NCBI GenBank assembly: GCA_000171835.1
Contig: ABHC01000015.1
Span: forward strand, 1 to 64,000
Source: an alpha proteobacterium BAL199
GTDB taxonomy: Bacteria > Pseudomonadota > Alphaproteobacteria > Thalassobaculales > Thalassobaculaceae
Length of the DNA stretch: 64,000 nt
Direction: 5' to 3'
Numbering within the stretch: the stretch's first letter is position 1; each line of letters opens with the position of its first letter. Below the pieces are notes generated by a model. It was not told where the DNA came from, did no database searches, and saw only the letters and a program-made list of their open reading frames with translations. Shown here piece after piece: positions 52,666 to 61,979 of this stretch. Made by a program: the position numbers and the translations under genes.

Positions 52666-53511
52666 ATGCCGCTCAAAGTCGGAGATCGGGTTAAGTTCTG
52701 GCGCCACGCCGACACCGGTCTCGACCTGCTGAGAGCGCGGTTCGGCGGCCACGCTTATGACCGACACGCCCACGACACCTACGCGATCGGCGTGACGCTG
52801 CGCGGCGGGCAAGGCTTTCACCATCGCGGGCGCCGCCACGTCAGCACTCCGTGAACGGTGATCGCCATGAACCCGGAAGATGCCCACGACGGCAGCGCAG
52901 AGACCGAGGGCGGGTTCAGCTACTGGATGCTGTACCCGAGCGCTGACCTCTGGGCCGACATCCTCGATGACGCCACAGGGCAACGAACCTGTCTGCCGTT
53001 CTTCGCAACCACGCTGATCCATGATCCCTGCTGCCGGGAACACCTTCTGAGCCTCTGCCGGACCCTGGTGGACCCTGCGGCCAGCACACTCGAGTCGGAC
53101 GGCGTGCTGACGCGGGCTCTGACCGCTCTGGCGCGTCGGCACGGCCGTACCCCACCCCCGGCGCCGGTCGAACGGAACGACCCCGCCATCCAGCGGGTGC
53201 ACGGGTTACTGCACCACGAGTATCAGCGCGAACTGCGCCTGGACGATCTCGCACGCGAGGCCGGACGCAGCCGGTTCTGGGTCAACCGTGCCTTTGCGGC
53301 TGCCTATGGCCTGCCCCCGCACACCTACCTGACGCGGCGACGACTGGAGTCGGCCCGCCGCCTACTGGCCGACGGCGAGCCGGCGGCCGAAGTTGCGGCG
53401 GCGGTCGGCTTTGCCGACCAGAGCCATCTGATCCGGCGCTTCAAGGCAAGCTACGGCATCACCCCCGGCGCGTTTCAGATGGCCTGCAAAGATGTCCAAT
53501 CCACCATCTGA
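52666..53511 (+). pseudogene. AraC-family regulator interrupted by an in-frame TGA
   Basis: The first 62 codons (FWRHADTGLDLLRARFGGHA, HDTYAIGVTLRGGQGFHHRG) are an AraC ligand-binding cupin start. TGA at 52852-52854 stops translation at HVSTP; the same frame then continues TVIAMNPEDAHDGSAE... to a full AraC helix-turn-helix (LRLDDLAREAGRSRFWVNRA, then AAAVGFADQSHLIRRFKASY). The usual residue at the TGA is glycine, so GGA to TGA fits. A GTG at 52858 could start the second part, giving a protein without an intact sensor domain. The DUF2000 gene downstream is the likely former target. Confidence 0.8.
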
Positions 53512-53558
53512 GTAACGGCGCTAAGGCATCCTGGCCAATCCACAGCCGGGATCACGTC

Positions 53559-53969
53559 ATGAAACACGACACCAAGATCGCCATCGTCCTCCGCGACGAT
53601 CTGGCCGTCTGGCAGAAGCTGAACGTCACGGCGTTCCTGGCCAGCGGAATCGCGGCCCGGGCACCCGAGACCATCGGGCAGCCCTATCGCGACGCCGACG
53701 GCGTGGGCTATCTCGCGATCTTCGGCCAGCCGGTGCTGGTGTTCGCCGGTTCCGGCCCGGCGCTCAGCAAGGCGCACCGCCGAGCGCTCGAACGGAATCT
53801 GTCGATGACCGTCTATACGGAAGGCATGTTCCGCACCGGCAACGACATCGACAATCGCGCCGTCGTCGCTGACCTGCCGACCGATTTTCTCAACCCGGTC
53901 GGCATCGCCGTGCACGGCAACCGCAAGGACGTCGACAAGGCGTTGAAGGACCTGAAGCTGCACCCCTGA
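53559..53969 (+). CDS. DUF2000 family protein
   Basis: 136 residues. HDTKIAIVLRDDLAVWQKLN and VTAFLASGIAARAPETIGQP match the DUF2000 family, whose members have a peptidyl-tRNA hydrolase-like fold and unknown activity. They are often next to AraC-type regulator genes, as here (47 bases). The region 53970-54215 downstream has no gene; it contains only a short GGCA/TGCC repeat. Confidence 0.82.
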   Translation: MKHDTKIAIVLRDDLAVWQKLNVTAFLASGIAARAPETIGQPYRDADGVGYLAIFGQPVLVFAGSGPALSKAHRRALERNLSMTVYTEGMFRTGNDIDNRAVVADLPTDFLNPVGIAVHGNRKDVDKALKDLKLHP

Positions 53970-54215
53970 TCCGCCGTGTCCGAGCGCAGTCACGGGCCCA
54001 AATTCCTGACGCCAAGTGATCAATCGGTCGCCACCCTGCTCAATTCGTTCGCATACCGGAGAATGCAACGCCGTTGGACGCTGACGGTCGGCAATCTTGG
54101 ATTGGCTGGTTTCCAGGGGCTTGGCTGATCCGGTCGGAACGTGCCAGGGTTGGCATGACCGTTGCCATGTCTTTGACGGTCGCCCTCCTCTTTCGGCGTC
54201 AGGACCCCTTTCGCC

Positions 54216-55157
54216 ATGCTTCAGCATATTGCCCATCGTCTGCTAATCTCGATTCCGGTTTTGATCGGCGTCCTGCTTGTCGGTTTTCTGCTTCTTCAGG
54301 TGGTTCCGACCGACCCCGCGACCGTAGTCGCCGGTCCGACCGCCACCCATGTCGAGATCGAAGCGATTCGCGAGGCCATGGGGCTGAACGAGCCGATCTA
54401 CGTCCAGTTCGGGATCTATCTCACACGGGTTCTGCAAGGCGACCTCGGCCGCTCGATGATCTCGAATTCGCCGGTCGTAACCGAACTCGCCAACACCGTC
54501 GGACCGACCATCGAACTGATGCTGGCCAGCCTGATCTGGGCGGTCCCGCTCGGCATCGTGCTCGGCACGTTGGCCGCCGTGCGCCGCGGGCGGATGTCCG
54601 ACCGGATCATCATGGCGGTTTCGGTGGCCGGCGTGTCGATGCCGATCTTCTGGTTCGGCCTGATGCTGATCCAGTACGTCGGCTTCCACTGGCAACTGTT
54701 CCCGTTCCAGGGCCGCGGCGGTCCGCTGTGGACCCTCAGCGGGCTGGACCACATCGTCCTGCCGGCCCTGACCCTCGGCGGCGTGTTCATTGGTCCGGTC
54801 GCGCGCATGACCCGGACCTCGCTGCTGGAGGTGCTCGGCAGCGACTTCGTGCGGACCGCCCGTGCCAAGGGCGTGTCGGAGCGCCGGGTGGTCGTCAGCC
54901 ACGCCCTGCGAAACTCGCTGATCCCGGTGGTCACCCTGATCGGCCTGCAGATCGGCTTCCTGCTAGGCGGTGCCGTGGTGACCGAGACCCTGTTCGCCTG
55001 GCCCGGCGTCGGCCGGCTGGCGGTCGGCGCCATTACCTCAGCCGACTACGCACTGGCCCAAGGCGCCATCCTGGTGCTCGCTCTTTCGTTTCTCCTGGTG
55101 AATCTGCTGGTTGACGTGCTGTACGCCGTCCTGGACCCACGGGTGCGCGCACGATGA
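54216..55157 (+). CDS. Dipeptide/oligopeptide-type ABC permease (DppB-like)
   Basis: 313 residues with six helices; MLQHIAHRLLISIPVLIGVL at the start and the coupling loop ARMTRTSLLEVLGSDFVRTA with AKGVSERRVVVSHALRNSLI are typical of DppB/OppB. Its stop overlaps the next permease gene by four bases (ATGA). First gene of a unit with the DppC-like permease and a binding protein. Confidence 0.9.
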   Translation: MLQHIAHRLLISIPVLIGVLLVGFLLLQVVPTDPATVVAGPTATHVEIEAIREAMGLNEPIYVQFGIYLTRVLQGDLGRSMISNSPVVTELANTVGPTIELMLASLIWAVPLGIVLGTLAAVRRGRMSDRIIMAVSVAGVSMPIFWFGLMLIQYVGFHWQLFPFQGRGGPLWTLSGLDHIVLPALTLGGVFIGPVARMTRTSLLEVLGSDFVRTARAKGVSERRVVVSHALRNSLIPVVTLIGLQIGFLLGGAVVTETLFAWPGVGRLAVGAITSADYALAQGAILVLALSFLLVNLLVDVLYAVLDPRVRAR

Positions 55158-56047
55158 CCGAAACTTCCGCCACTCCCGCGCCGTTCTTGCCGAACCAAGC
55201 GGCGACCGGCCGGCTGCTTCGGCCATCGATCTGGCGCAAGCTCAGCCGCGACAAGGCCGCCATGTTGGCCGCCGTGTTCCTGGTTGTTGTCGTCGCGCTC
55301 GGCGTGCTGGCGCCGTGGATCACGCCCTACGATCCGTATGACAACAACCTGCGGAACATGCTGAAGCCACCGAGCGCTGCGTTCTGGCTCGGCAACGACG
55401 GGCTGGGGCGCGACATGGTCAGCCGCCTGCTGTTCGGCATTCGCACCACCTTGACCATGGGCATCATTGCGGTTGCCGCCGGCGGGTCGATTGGTGCGGT
55501 GCTCGGTCTGCTGGCCGCCTACTTCCGCCGGCTGGAAGGCCCGATAATGCGGGTCGTAGATGTGCTTCTGTCGTTCCCGTCAATCCTGTTCGGCCTCGCC
55601 ATCGCGGCGGTGCTGGGCGCCGGCACGTTCTCGATCACCATCGCGTTGACCGTGGCCGCCGTGCCGGCCATCGCCCGGATCACCCGCGCGGCGGCGCTCG
55701 TCGTCATGCAGCAGGAGTATATCTCGGCCTGCCGGGCGATCGGGATGAGCGATGGCCGGATCATCTTCAGACATCTGCTGCCGAACTGCGCGTCGACCAT
55801 CTTCGTGTACCTGACCCTGCAGCTCGGGCAGACCATCCTGCTGGGAGCGGCCCTGAGCTTCATCGGCCTGGGCGCCCAGCCGCCGACCGCCGAACTTGGC
55901 ACCATGGCCGCCGACGGCCGCAACTTCCTGTTCTTCGCCCCGCACGTCTCGACAATTCCAAGCTTCGCGATCTTCCTGATCGTGCTCGCATTCAACGTGC
56001 TCGGCGACGCCCTGCGTGACGTTCTCGACCCGCGCCTGCGCCAGTGA
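55154..56047 (+). CDS. Dipeptide/oligopeptide-type ABC permease (DppC-like)
   Basis: 297 residues from the ATG at 55154, overlapping the DppB-like stop. The N-terminal OppC_N part (DKAAMLAAVFLVVVVALGVL) and LGNDGLGRDMVSRLLFGIRT, then AAALVVMQQEYISACRAIGM, are standard. It pairs with the DppB-like permease to form the channel. Confidence 0.9.
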   Translation: MTETSATPAPFLPNQAATGRLLRPSIWRKLSRDKAAMLAAVFLVVVVALGVLAPWITPYDPYDNNLRNMLKPPSAAFWLGNDGLGRDMVSRLLFGIRTTLTMGIIAVAAGGSIGAVLGLLAAYFRRLEGPIMRVVDVLLSFPSILFGLAIAAVLGAGTFSITIALTVAAVPAIARITRAAALVVMQQEYISACRAIGMSDGRIIFRHLLPNCASTIFVYLTLQLGQTILLGAALSFIGLGAQPPTAELGTMAADGRNFLFFAPHVSTIPSFAIFLIVLAFNVLGDALRDVLDPRLRQ

Positions 56048-56101
56048 CCGGCGGAGCCCGCGGAATGCCCACCCGTTGACCAACCTGAGGAGGCGACTGC
56101 G

Positions 56102-57694
56102 ATGAGGACACCGAGACCAGCTGCATGGTTGGGGGCGCTGGCGCTGGCCGTGCTGCTTCCAGCCACCACCCCTGTCGTCGCGGAAACATCCGTGACGATC
56201 ATGCGCACCATCGACACCGACCGGTACGATCCGCACCGCTCGACCGCACGGTCGACCGCCGAAGCGCTGTTCATGGTCGGCGACACCCTGGTGGCGCTCG
56301 ACCCCGACCTGAAGTCCGTGCACCCGCTGCTCGCCAAGTCGTGGACCGTGTCGGACGACGGCAAGCTGTACACCTTCAAGCTGCGCGACGACGTGACCTT
56401 CTGCAGCGGCAAGAAGTTCACCGCCAAGGACGTGAAGGCCTCGATCGACCGCTGGCTCGACCCGGCGACCAAGGGCGTGGTGAAAAACCGCGCCGGCGAC
56501 GTGAAGGAAATCCGCGCGGTCGACGACTACACCGTCGAGTACGAGCTGACGCAGCCCTACTCCGAGCTGCTGTTCCAGATGACACAGCACTTCCACACCA
56601 TCATCAACGCCGACGAGGTCGCCGCCCTCGGCGAAGATTTCGGCGTGAAGGGTTTCGACGGTACCGGCCCTTACTGCTTCGTGTCGTGGGAACCTCGCAA
56701 TGAGCTGATCCTCAAGAAGCACGAGGCCTACAAGTGGGGCCCGGCCTTCTACGCCAACAAGGGCCCGGCCAAGGTCGATAAGCTGATCTGGAAGATCATT
56801 CCGGAGGACAACAACCGGGTTGCCGGCATCCAGGCCAACCAGGGTGACGCCACCCAATACATCCCGTACTGGGCGGTCGACCAGCTCGAGGCCAACCCTC
56901 AGATCTCGGTGACCAAGGCGCCGTCCTATTTCTGGACCTACTTCGTCGGCTTCAAGATCACCCGCGAGATCGCCGACAACATCGAGGTGCGCAAAGCGCT
57001 GAATCTGGCCGTCGACCAGAAGGCAATCGCCGAGGGCCCGTTCTTCGGCAAGGCCGAACCGGCCTACGCCTACATCCATCCGGACGTGCTGGACTACGAC
57101 AAGAAGGACATCAACACGTCGTTGTTCGGCTACGACCCCGAAAAGGCCAAGGCAATCCTCGAGGCCGCCGGCTGGAAGATGGGCGACGACGGCTTCCGCC
57201 ATAAAGATGGCAAGAAGCTCAAGCTCGTGGCCTACAGCTTCACCAACATCTGGCAGCAGATCATGGAGGCCATGCAGGGCGACATGCGCAAGGTCGGCGC
57301 CGACCTGGAGATCCAGGTGTTCGACGCCACGGTGATCTGGGGCAAGCTCAAGACTCAGGACTTCGACCTATTCACCATGTCGTATCCCTACGTGTCGGCC
57401 GGCGATGCCATGAACCTGTACTTCCCGTCCGAGAACCGGCCGACTCCGAACCGGGTCAACTGGGCCGACGACAATACCGACAAGTGGCTGTCCGAAGGTC
57501 GGGCCGCGCTGACCCCGGAAGCGCGCTATGAAGCGTACGCCAAGGTGCAGAAGCAGGTGCACGACGCGGTGGTGTGGATTCCGCTGGTGCACGAGCCGAT
57601 GTTCGTGGCCGCCGGGCCGCGCCTGAAGCCGATCGCCGCTCACGGCATCTACGGCGCCGGCCTGTACAAGGGCCTCGGCATCGAGCTGAAGTAG
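56102..57694 (+). CDS. Family 5 ABC substrate-binding protein (DppA/OppA type)
   Basis: 530 residues with a signal peptide (about 1-27, ending VVAE). SBP_bac_5 features: LLAKSWTVSDDGKLYTFKLR, DDVTFCSGKKFTAKDVKASI and VRKALNLAVDQKAIAEGPFF. It binds a peptide, opine or similar ligand in the periplasm. No ATPase gene accompanies this importer in the window; it ends at a strong terminator (57717-57741), so the ATPase must come from elsewhere. Confidence 0.9.
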   Translation: MRTPRPAAWLGALALAVLLPATTPVVAETSVTIMRTIDTDRYDPHRSTARSTAEALFMVGDTLVALDPDLKSVHPLLAKSWTVSDDGKLYTFKLRDDVTFCSGKKFTAKDVKASIDRWLDPATKGVVKNRAGDVKEIRAVDDYTVEYELTQPYSELLFQMTQHFHTIINADEVAALGEDFGVKGFDGTGPYCFVSWEPRNELILKKHEAYKWGPAFYANKGPAKVDKLIWKIIPEDNNRVAGIQANQGDATQYIPYWAVDQLEANPQISVTKAPSYFWTYFVGFKITREIADNIEVRKALNLAVDQKAIAEGPFFGKAEPAYAYIHPDVLDYDKKDINTSLFGYDPEKAKAILEAAGWKMGDDGFRHKDGKKLKLVAYSFTNIWQQIMEAMQGDMRKVGADLEIQVFDATVIWGKLKTQDFDLFTMSYPYVSAGDAMNLYFPSENRPTPNRVNWADDNTDKWLSEGRAALTPEARYEAYAKVQKQVHDAVVWIPLVHEPMFVAAGPRLKPIAAHGIYGAGLYKGLGIELK

Positions 57695-57716
57695 TATCTG
57701 CCCATATCAAATGCAG

Positions 57717-57741
57717 CGGGGCCGCCCAATGGGCGGCCCCG
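57717..57741. terminator. Bidirectional hairpin terminator
   Basis: CGGGGCCGCCC (57717-57727), loop AAT, GGGCGGCCCCG (57731-57741): a perfect 11-base-pair stem between the convergent binding-protein and GNAT genes. Confidence 0.7.
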
Positions 57742-57770
57742 TTCGCGTTCGTGACAATGGCCGAGAACCG

Positions 57771-58190
57771 CTACAGCCACTTCTCCATGAATATCAACGC
57801 ATCCCGGCTGTAGCCGAGCCGGTCGTAGAACCGCTCTACTCCGGCATTGTCCGGCTCGATCAGCAGATTGACCTTGTCGCAGCCGATGGCTGCCAACCGC
57901 CTCTCGGCCTCCGCCATCAGGCAGTCACCAAGGCTCAGGCCGCGCGCCGACGGGTCGACCGCCAGACGGTTGATCCAGCCGCGCCGGCCGTCCCAACTGG
58001 CCATCACGCTGCCGACGACCGCGCTGCGCCGCTCGGCCACCATGAACAGGCCCCCGGCGTACTCGATCAGCCGACCCAGCCGCTCGTCGGTGTCGGAGCG
58101 GCTCGGGTGCAAGCCGCACCGCTCCCACAGCGCGCGCAGGGCCGGCAGGTCGGCCGCCGTGGCCGACCGCAGCGTCGTCGGATCGTCCAT
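57771..58190 (-). CDS. GNAT-family N-acetyltransferase
   Basis: 139 residues. The acetyl-CoA site is INRLAVDPSARGLSLGDCLM (motif A, R/Q-x-x-G-x-G/A variant), followed by EPDNAGVERFYDRLGYSRDA (motif B). Substrate unknown. It lies 7 bases after the GST gene on the same strand and was probably transcribed with it. Confidence 0.82.
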   Translation of the reverse strand: MDDPTTLRSATAADLPALRALWERCGLHPSRSDTDERLGRLIEYAGGLFMVAERRSAVVGSVMASWDGRRGWINRLAVDPSARGLSLGDCLMAEAERRLAAIGCDKVNLLIEPDNAGVERFYDRLGYSRDALIFMEKWL

Positions 58191-58197
58191 CGCGGCG

Positions 58198-58824
58198 TCA
58201 GGCGTCGGCCGGGATTTCCATGCCGCGCTGCACCGCCGGGCGAACCATCAGGCTGTCGTACCAGCGCTTGACGTTCGGGTAGTCGTTCAGATCGACCAGT
58301 TGCCACTCGTAGCGCGCAACCCACGGCAGGATGGAGATGTCGGCAATCGAGTACTCGTCGTTGGCGAAGAACTTCTTGCCTTCGAGATGGGCGTTCATCA
58401 CCGAATACAGGCGCCGGCATTCAGTGCCGTAACGCTTCTTGCCGTAGGGGATGTCTTCCTTGGCTGCGCGCTCGAAATGATGGACCTGGCCGAAGATCGG
58501 GCCGACCCCACCCATCTGGAACATCAGCCACTGGATAACCTGGTAACGGGCCGCAGTGTCCTGCGGCATCAGCTTGCCGGTCTTCTCAGCCAGATACATC
58601 AGGATCGCGCCGGACTCGAACAGCGTGTACGGCTTGCCGCCCAGCCCGTCGGTGTCGACGATCGCCGGGATCTTCGAGTTCGGGTTGATCGCCACGAACT
58701 CCGGGGTGAACTGGTCGTCCTTGCCGATGTGGATCGGGTGCACGTTGTACGGCAGCCCAAGCTCCTCGAGCATGATCGAGGCCTTGCGGCCATTCGACGT
58801 CTTCCAAGTGTAGAGTTCGATCAT
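58198..58824 (-). CDS. Glutathione S-transferase family protein
   Basis: 208 residues. The thioredoxin-like N-terminal domain reads MIELYTWKTSNGRKASIMLE with PNSKIPAIVD and LFESGAILMYLAEKTG (glutathione site: cis-proline and ES). The C-terminal helical domain has YSIADISILPWVARYEW. It resembles YfcG/YghU-like (Nu-class) proteins, which act as disulfide-bond reductases. Same strand as the molybdopterin subunit gene, 28 bases after it. Confidence 0.87.
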   Translation of the reverse strand: MIELYTWKTSNGRKASIMLEELGLPYNVHPIHIGKDDQFTPEFVAINPNSKIPAIVDTDGLGGKPYTLFESGAILMYLAEKTGKLMPQDTAARYQVIQWLMFQMGGVGPIFGQVHHFERAAKEDIPYGKKRYGTECRRLYSVMNAHLEGKKFFANDEYSIADISILPWVARYEWQLVDLNDYPNVKRWYDSLMVRPAVQRGMEIPADA

Positions 58825-58852
58825 CGGATTTCCTCCCTGTAGCTGATTTTGT

Positions 58853-61192
58853 TTACGCCGCCCGCTTCGCCTTGGCGTCCTGGATGGCGTTCCAGATCAC
58901 CAGCGGGGTTGCCGGCATGTCGATGTGGGTCAGACCGGTGGTCTCCTGCAGCGCGTTGACCAGCGCTGAAATCAGCGCCGGCGGGGCACCGATCGCGCCC
59001 GCCTCGCCCGACCCCTTGATGCCAAGCGGGTTGGTTGTGCAGCGCACGTTGTGGACGTTGAAGTCGAACATCGGCACGTCGACCGCCCGCGGCAGGGTGT
59101 AGTCCATGAACGATCCGGTCACCAACTGGCCGGAGCCGTCCTCATACACCGTGTGCTCTTGCATCGCCTGGCCGAAGCCCTGGACGATGCCGCCGTGGAC
59201 TTGGCCGGCCAGCAGCGCCGGATTGATGGTCTCGCCGAAGTCGTCGACGATCGTATAGCGCTCGATCGCCAGTTCGCCGGTTTCCGGGTCGACCTCGATC
59301 TCGCAGATGTGGCAGCCGTTCGGGTAGGTCGCGGCTTCCGGCACCCGCTCGTGGGTCTCGTCGAGGCCGGGCGCCATGCCGTCGTCGAGGTTCGACATCT
59401 CCTTCGAAGCCTTGGCCACGTCCTCGATGGTCATGTGCTTGTCGGTGCCGGTAACGGTGAACACGCCGTCGGCGAATTCGATGTCGGCCGACGCCGCTTC
59501 CATAGCGTTGGCGGCGATCTTGCGGGCCTTCTCGACGATCTGCCGGCCGGCCAGCAGCACCGCCGCACCGCCGACCGGGACCGAGCGCGAGCCGCCGGTC
59601 ATGCCGACCGGAACCTCATCGGTGTCGCCCTGGATCACCTTCACCTTGTCGCCGTCGATGCCGATGGTGTCGGACAGGATCTGGGCATAGGCGGTCTCGT
59701 GACCCTGGCCGTTCGATTGGGTGCCGATCCGGATCTCGACCCGGCCATCGTCGGTGAAGCGCACGTCGGCGGTCTCCGGATTGCCGCCGCCGCACTTCTC
59801 GATGTAGTAGCCCATGCCGATGCCGCGCAGCTTGCCGCGTTTCTTCGCCTCATCCTGGCGCGGCTTGAATCCGGCCCAGTCGGCGCGCTGCATCGCCTCT
59901 TCCATCAGGGTCCGGAACTCACCGGTGTCGTACACGTTGCCGAGCGGCGTGGTGTAGGGCATCGCCTCTGGCGGGATGAAGTTGCGGCGCCGCACCTCGT
60001 CCGGGGTCAGGCCCATCTCATGGCCGACGCAGTCGATCACCCGTTCGATCAGGTAGGCCGCTTCCGGCCGGCCGGCGCCGCGATAGGCGTCGGTCGGGGT
60101 AGTGTTGTTCAGCACGCCCTTCACGTTCACGTAGATATGCGGAACCGTGTAGACGCCCGACAGCATGTGGGTGCCGGCGGCGGTCGGGATGAACGCGCTG
60201 AAATGACTGAGATAGCCGCCCAGCGCGGCATACGTGGTCACCCGCAGCGCCTGGATCACGCCGCCGGAATCGACGGCCGCCTCGGCGTAGGAGACGTTGT
60301 CACGGCCCTGGATGTCGCTGACGAACGCCTCGGAGCGCTCCGGCAGGTACTTCACCGCGCGCTTCAGCTTGCGCGAGGCCCAGGTGCACAGCGCCTGCTC
60401 GGGGTACAGGAAAATCTTCATGCCGAAGCCGCCACCGACGTCGGTGGTACGGCAGCGCAGCTTGGCCGGGTCGATCTTCAGCACCGCCTCGGCCAGCAGG
60501 GTCTGAAACACGTGCGGGCCTTGGGTCGACGACCACAATGTCGAGCGGTCGGTCGCCGAATCGTATTCGGCGATCACCGGGCGGACCTCCATGGAATTGA
60601 CCACGATCCGGTTGTTCACCACCCGCACCTTCACCGTCTTGTGGGCCTTGGCGAAGGCGGCATCGACGGCCACCTTGTCACCGTCCTCCCAGTCAAAGGC
60701 GAGGTTATTGGGGATGTGGTCGTACAACTGCGGAGCGCCGTCGGCGACCGCGCCCTCGGTGTCGACGGTGGCTTCCAACTCGTCGAACTCGATCTCGATC
60801 AGCTCGGCAGCGTCGCGGGCCTGCACCTGGGTCTCGGCGATCACGAACGCGATCGGGTCGCCGACGTGGCGGACCTTGGTCTTGGCGAGGATCGGGCGCG
60901 GGGTATCGGCGCGTGGGCTGCCGTCCTTGTTGTTGGCCGGCGGCACGCAGGGCAGGTCGCCGAGACCGTCGGCCGCGACGTCGGCCCCGGTGTAGACCGC
61001 GATCACCCCCGGAGCCGCCCGGGCCGCCTCGACATCAATGCTCTTGATCACAGCGTGCGCCACCGGGGAGCGCAGGATCGCCGCCCGGGCCGCGCCCTCG
61101 ACCTCGATGTCGTCGGTGTATCGCCCGGCGCCCCTTAGCAGCCGGTTGTCTTCCACGCGGTGCACACCTTGGCCGATTGCGAACTTCGCCAT
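58853..61192 (-). CDS. Molybdopterin-binding large subunit of a xanthine dehydrogenase-family enzyme
   Basis: 779 residues from the ATG at 61192 (GGAGA before it; the open frame extends farther but is not coding). VHRVEDNRLLRGAGRYTDDI starts the aldehyde oxidase/xanthine dehydrogenase a/b hammerhead, and the molybdopterin-binding part has GGFGMKIFLYPEQALCTWAS, YRGAGRPEAAYLIERVID and GTQSNGQGHETAYAQIL. It resembles CoxL-like subunits, but I see no clear CO dehydrogenase AYXCSFR motif. The small (2Fe-2S) and medium (FAD) subunits are not adjacent, which is unusual. Substrate unknown. Confidence 0.85.
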   Translation of the reverse strand: MAKFAIGQGVHRVEDNRLLRGAGRYTDDIEVEGAARAAILRSPVAHAVIKSIDVEAARAAPGVIAVYTGADVAADGLGDLPCVPPANNKDGSPRADTPRPILAKTKVRHVGDPIAFVIAETQVQARDAAELIEIEFDELEATVDTEGAVADGAPQLYDHIPNNLAFDWEDGDKVAVDAAFAKAHKTVKVRVVNNRIVVNSMEVRPVIAEYDSATDRSTLWSSTQGPHVFQTLLAEAVLKIDPAKLRCRTTDVGGGFGMKIFLYPEQALCTWASRKLKRAVKYLPERSEAFVSDIQGRDNVSYAEAAVDSGGVIQALRVTTYAALGGYLSHFSAFIPTAAGTHMLSGVYTVPHIYVNVKGVLNNTTPTDAYRGAGRPEAAYLIERVIDCVGHEMGLTPDEVRRRNFIPPEAMPYTTPLGNVYDTGEFRTLMEEAMQRADWAGFKPRQDEAKKRGKLRGIGMGYYIEKCGGGNPETADVRFTDDGRVEIRIGTQSNGQGHETAYAQILSDTIGIDGDKVKVIQGDTDEVPVGMTGGSRSVPVGGAAVLLAGRQIVEKARKIAANAMEAASADIEFADGVFTVTGTDKHMTIEDVAKASKEMSNLDDGMAPGLDETHERVPEAATYPNGCHICEIEVDPETGELAIERYTIVDDFGETINPALLAGQVHGGIVQGFGQAMQEHTVYEDGSGQLVTGSFMDYTLPRAVDVPMFDFNVHNVRCTTNPLGIKGSGEAGAIGAPPALISALVNALQETTGLTHIDMPATPLVIWNAIQDAKAKRAA

Positions 61193-61434
61193 GTCGCTGT
61201 CTCCGCTTGCGCGATGATGTGGGGCTCCTTCGAGTGGCGGCGTGACAGGTGGCTGCACGCTCGAACACTCGAGGACGAACTTGTCTTTAACCATTCTAAA
61301 GCGGAATCGCCCGAAGGCCACCCCTCGTATCGCAGCGCACCATTGCCGGAACGGAACGCGCGGAGGGTGATGACGGGCGCTGCTGGGTGCAGTATCACGG
61401 AAGCCACGCTCGCCCCTGCTGAAAGGCGCAACCA

Positions 61435-61902
61435 ATGCCGGCCGAAATCGAGCGCAAGTACCTCGTAACCGGTTCCGAATGGCGCGACGCCGCCGCTCCG
61501 TCGGTCCAGATCCGCCAAGCGTATATCGCCAACACGCCGCTGGCCTCCGTGCGGGTACGCATCAAGGGCACGAAGTCCGCCTTCTTGACGATCAAGGGTG
61601 CCGAAGCGGCGCTGTCGCGCGCTGAGGTAGAAACCGCGATCACTCTCGCACAGGCCGAAGAACTGCTGACGATGCGCCAGGGAGCAGTGATCGAGAAGTT
61701 TCGGTTTCGCGTCCCGTTCGGCGGCCTGATGTGGGAGATCGACGTGTTCGAGGGCGAGAATGCCGGGCTTATCATCGCCGAGGTCGAAGTACCGACCGCC
61801 GATCACGCGGTCCAACTGCCGCCGTGGGTCGGCCAGGAGGTCACCGGCGATGCCCGCTACTACAACGCCAATCTGGCGAGCGACCCGATCCGAGGGGCGT
61901 GA
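61435..61902 (+). CDS. CYTH-domain protein (triphosphate tunnel metalloenzyme)
   Basis: 155 residues starting MPAEIERKYLVTG, with the ExExK signature (EIERK). Basic and acidic residues alternate along the beta-strands (RVRIKGTKSAFLTIKG, EVETAITLAQ, WEIDVFEGENAGLIIAEVEV), as in tunnel enzymes that bind triphosphates (tripolyphosphatase, thiamine triphosphatase or class IV adenylate cyclase). It is divergent from the molybdopterin subunit gene; the 242-base gap shows no gene. Confidence 0.85.
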   Translation: MPAEIERKYLVTGSEWRDAAAPSVQIRQAYIANTPLASVRVRIKGTKSAFLTIKGAEAALSRAEVETAITLAQAEELLTMRQGAVIEKFRFRVPFGGLMWEIDVFEGENAGLIIAEVEVPTADHAVQLPPWVGQEVTGDARYYNANLASDPIRGA

Positions 61903-61979
61903 CGTCGGGGTTGCGGCGGGCCTATGCTCGACGGACCCACCTCTCCGACCCCTCGCCTTGCACAGCTCTGGAGGATCCG

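Noticed and set aside
52852-52854. TGA as selenocysteine in the AraC gene
   Set aside because: AraC regulators are not selenoproteins, the usual residue is glycine, and no hairpin of the expected kind follows directly.
59051-61138. 695-codon open frame antisense to the molybdopterin subunit gene
   Set aside because: Gly/Arg/His-rich shadow with no known motif, opposite a recognisable enzyme.
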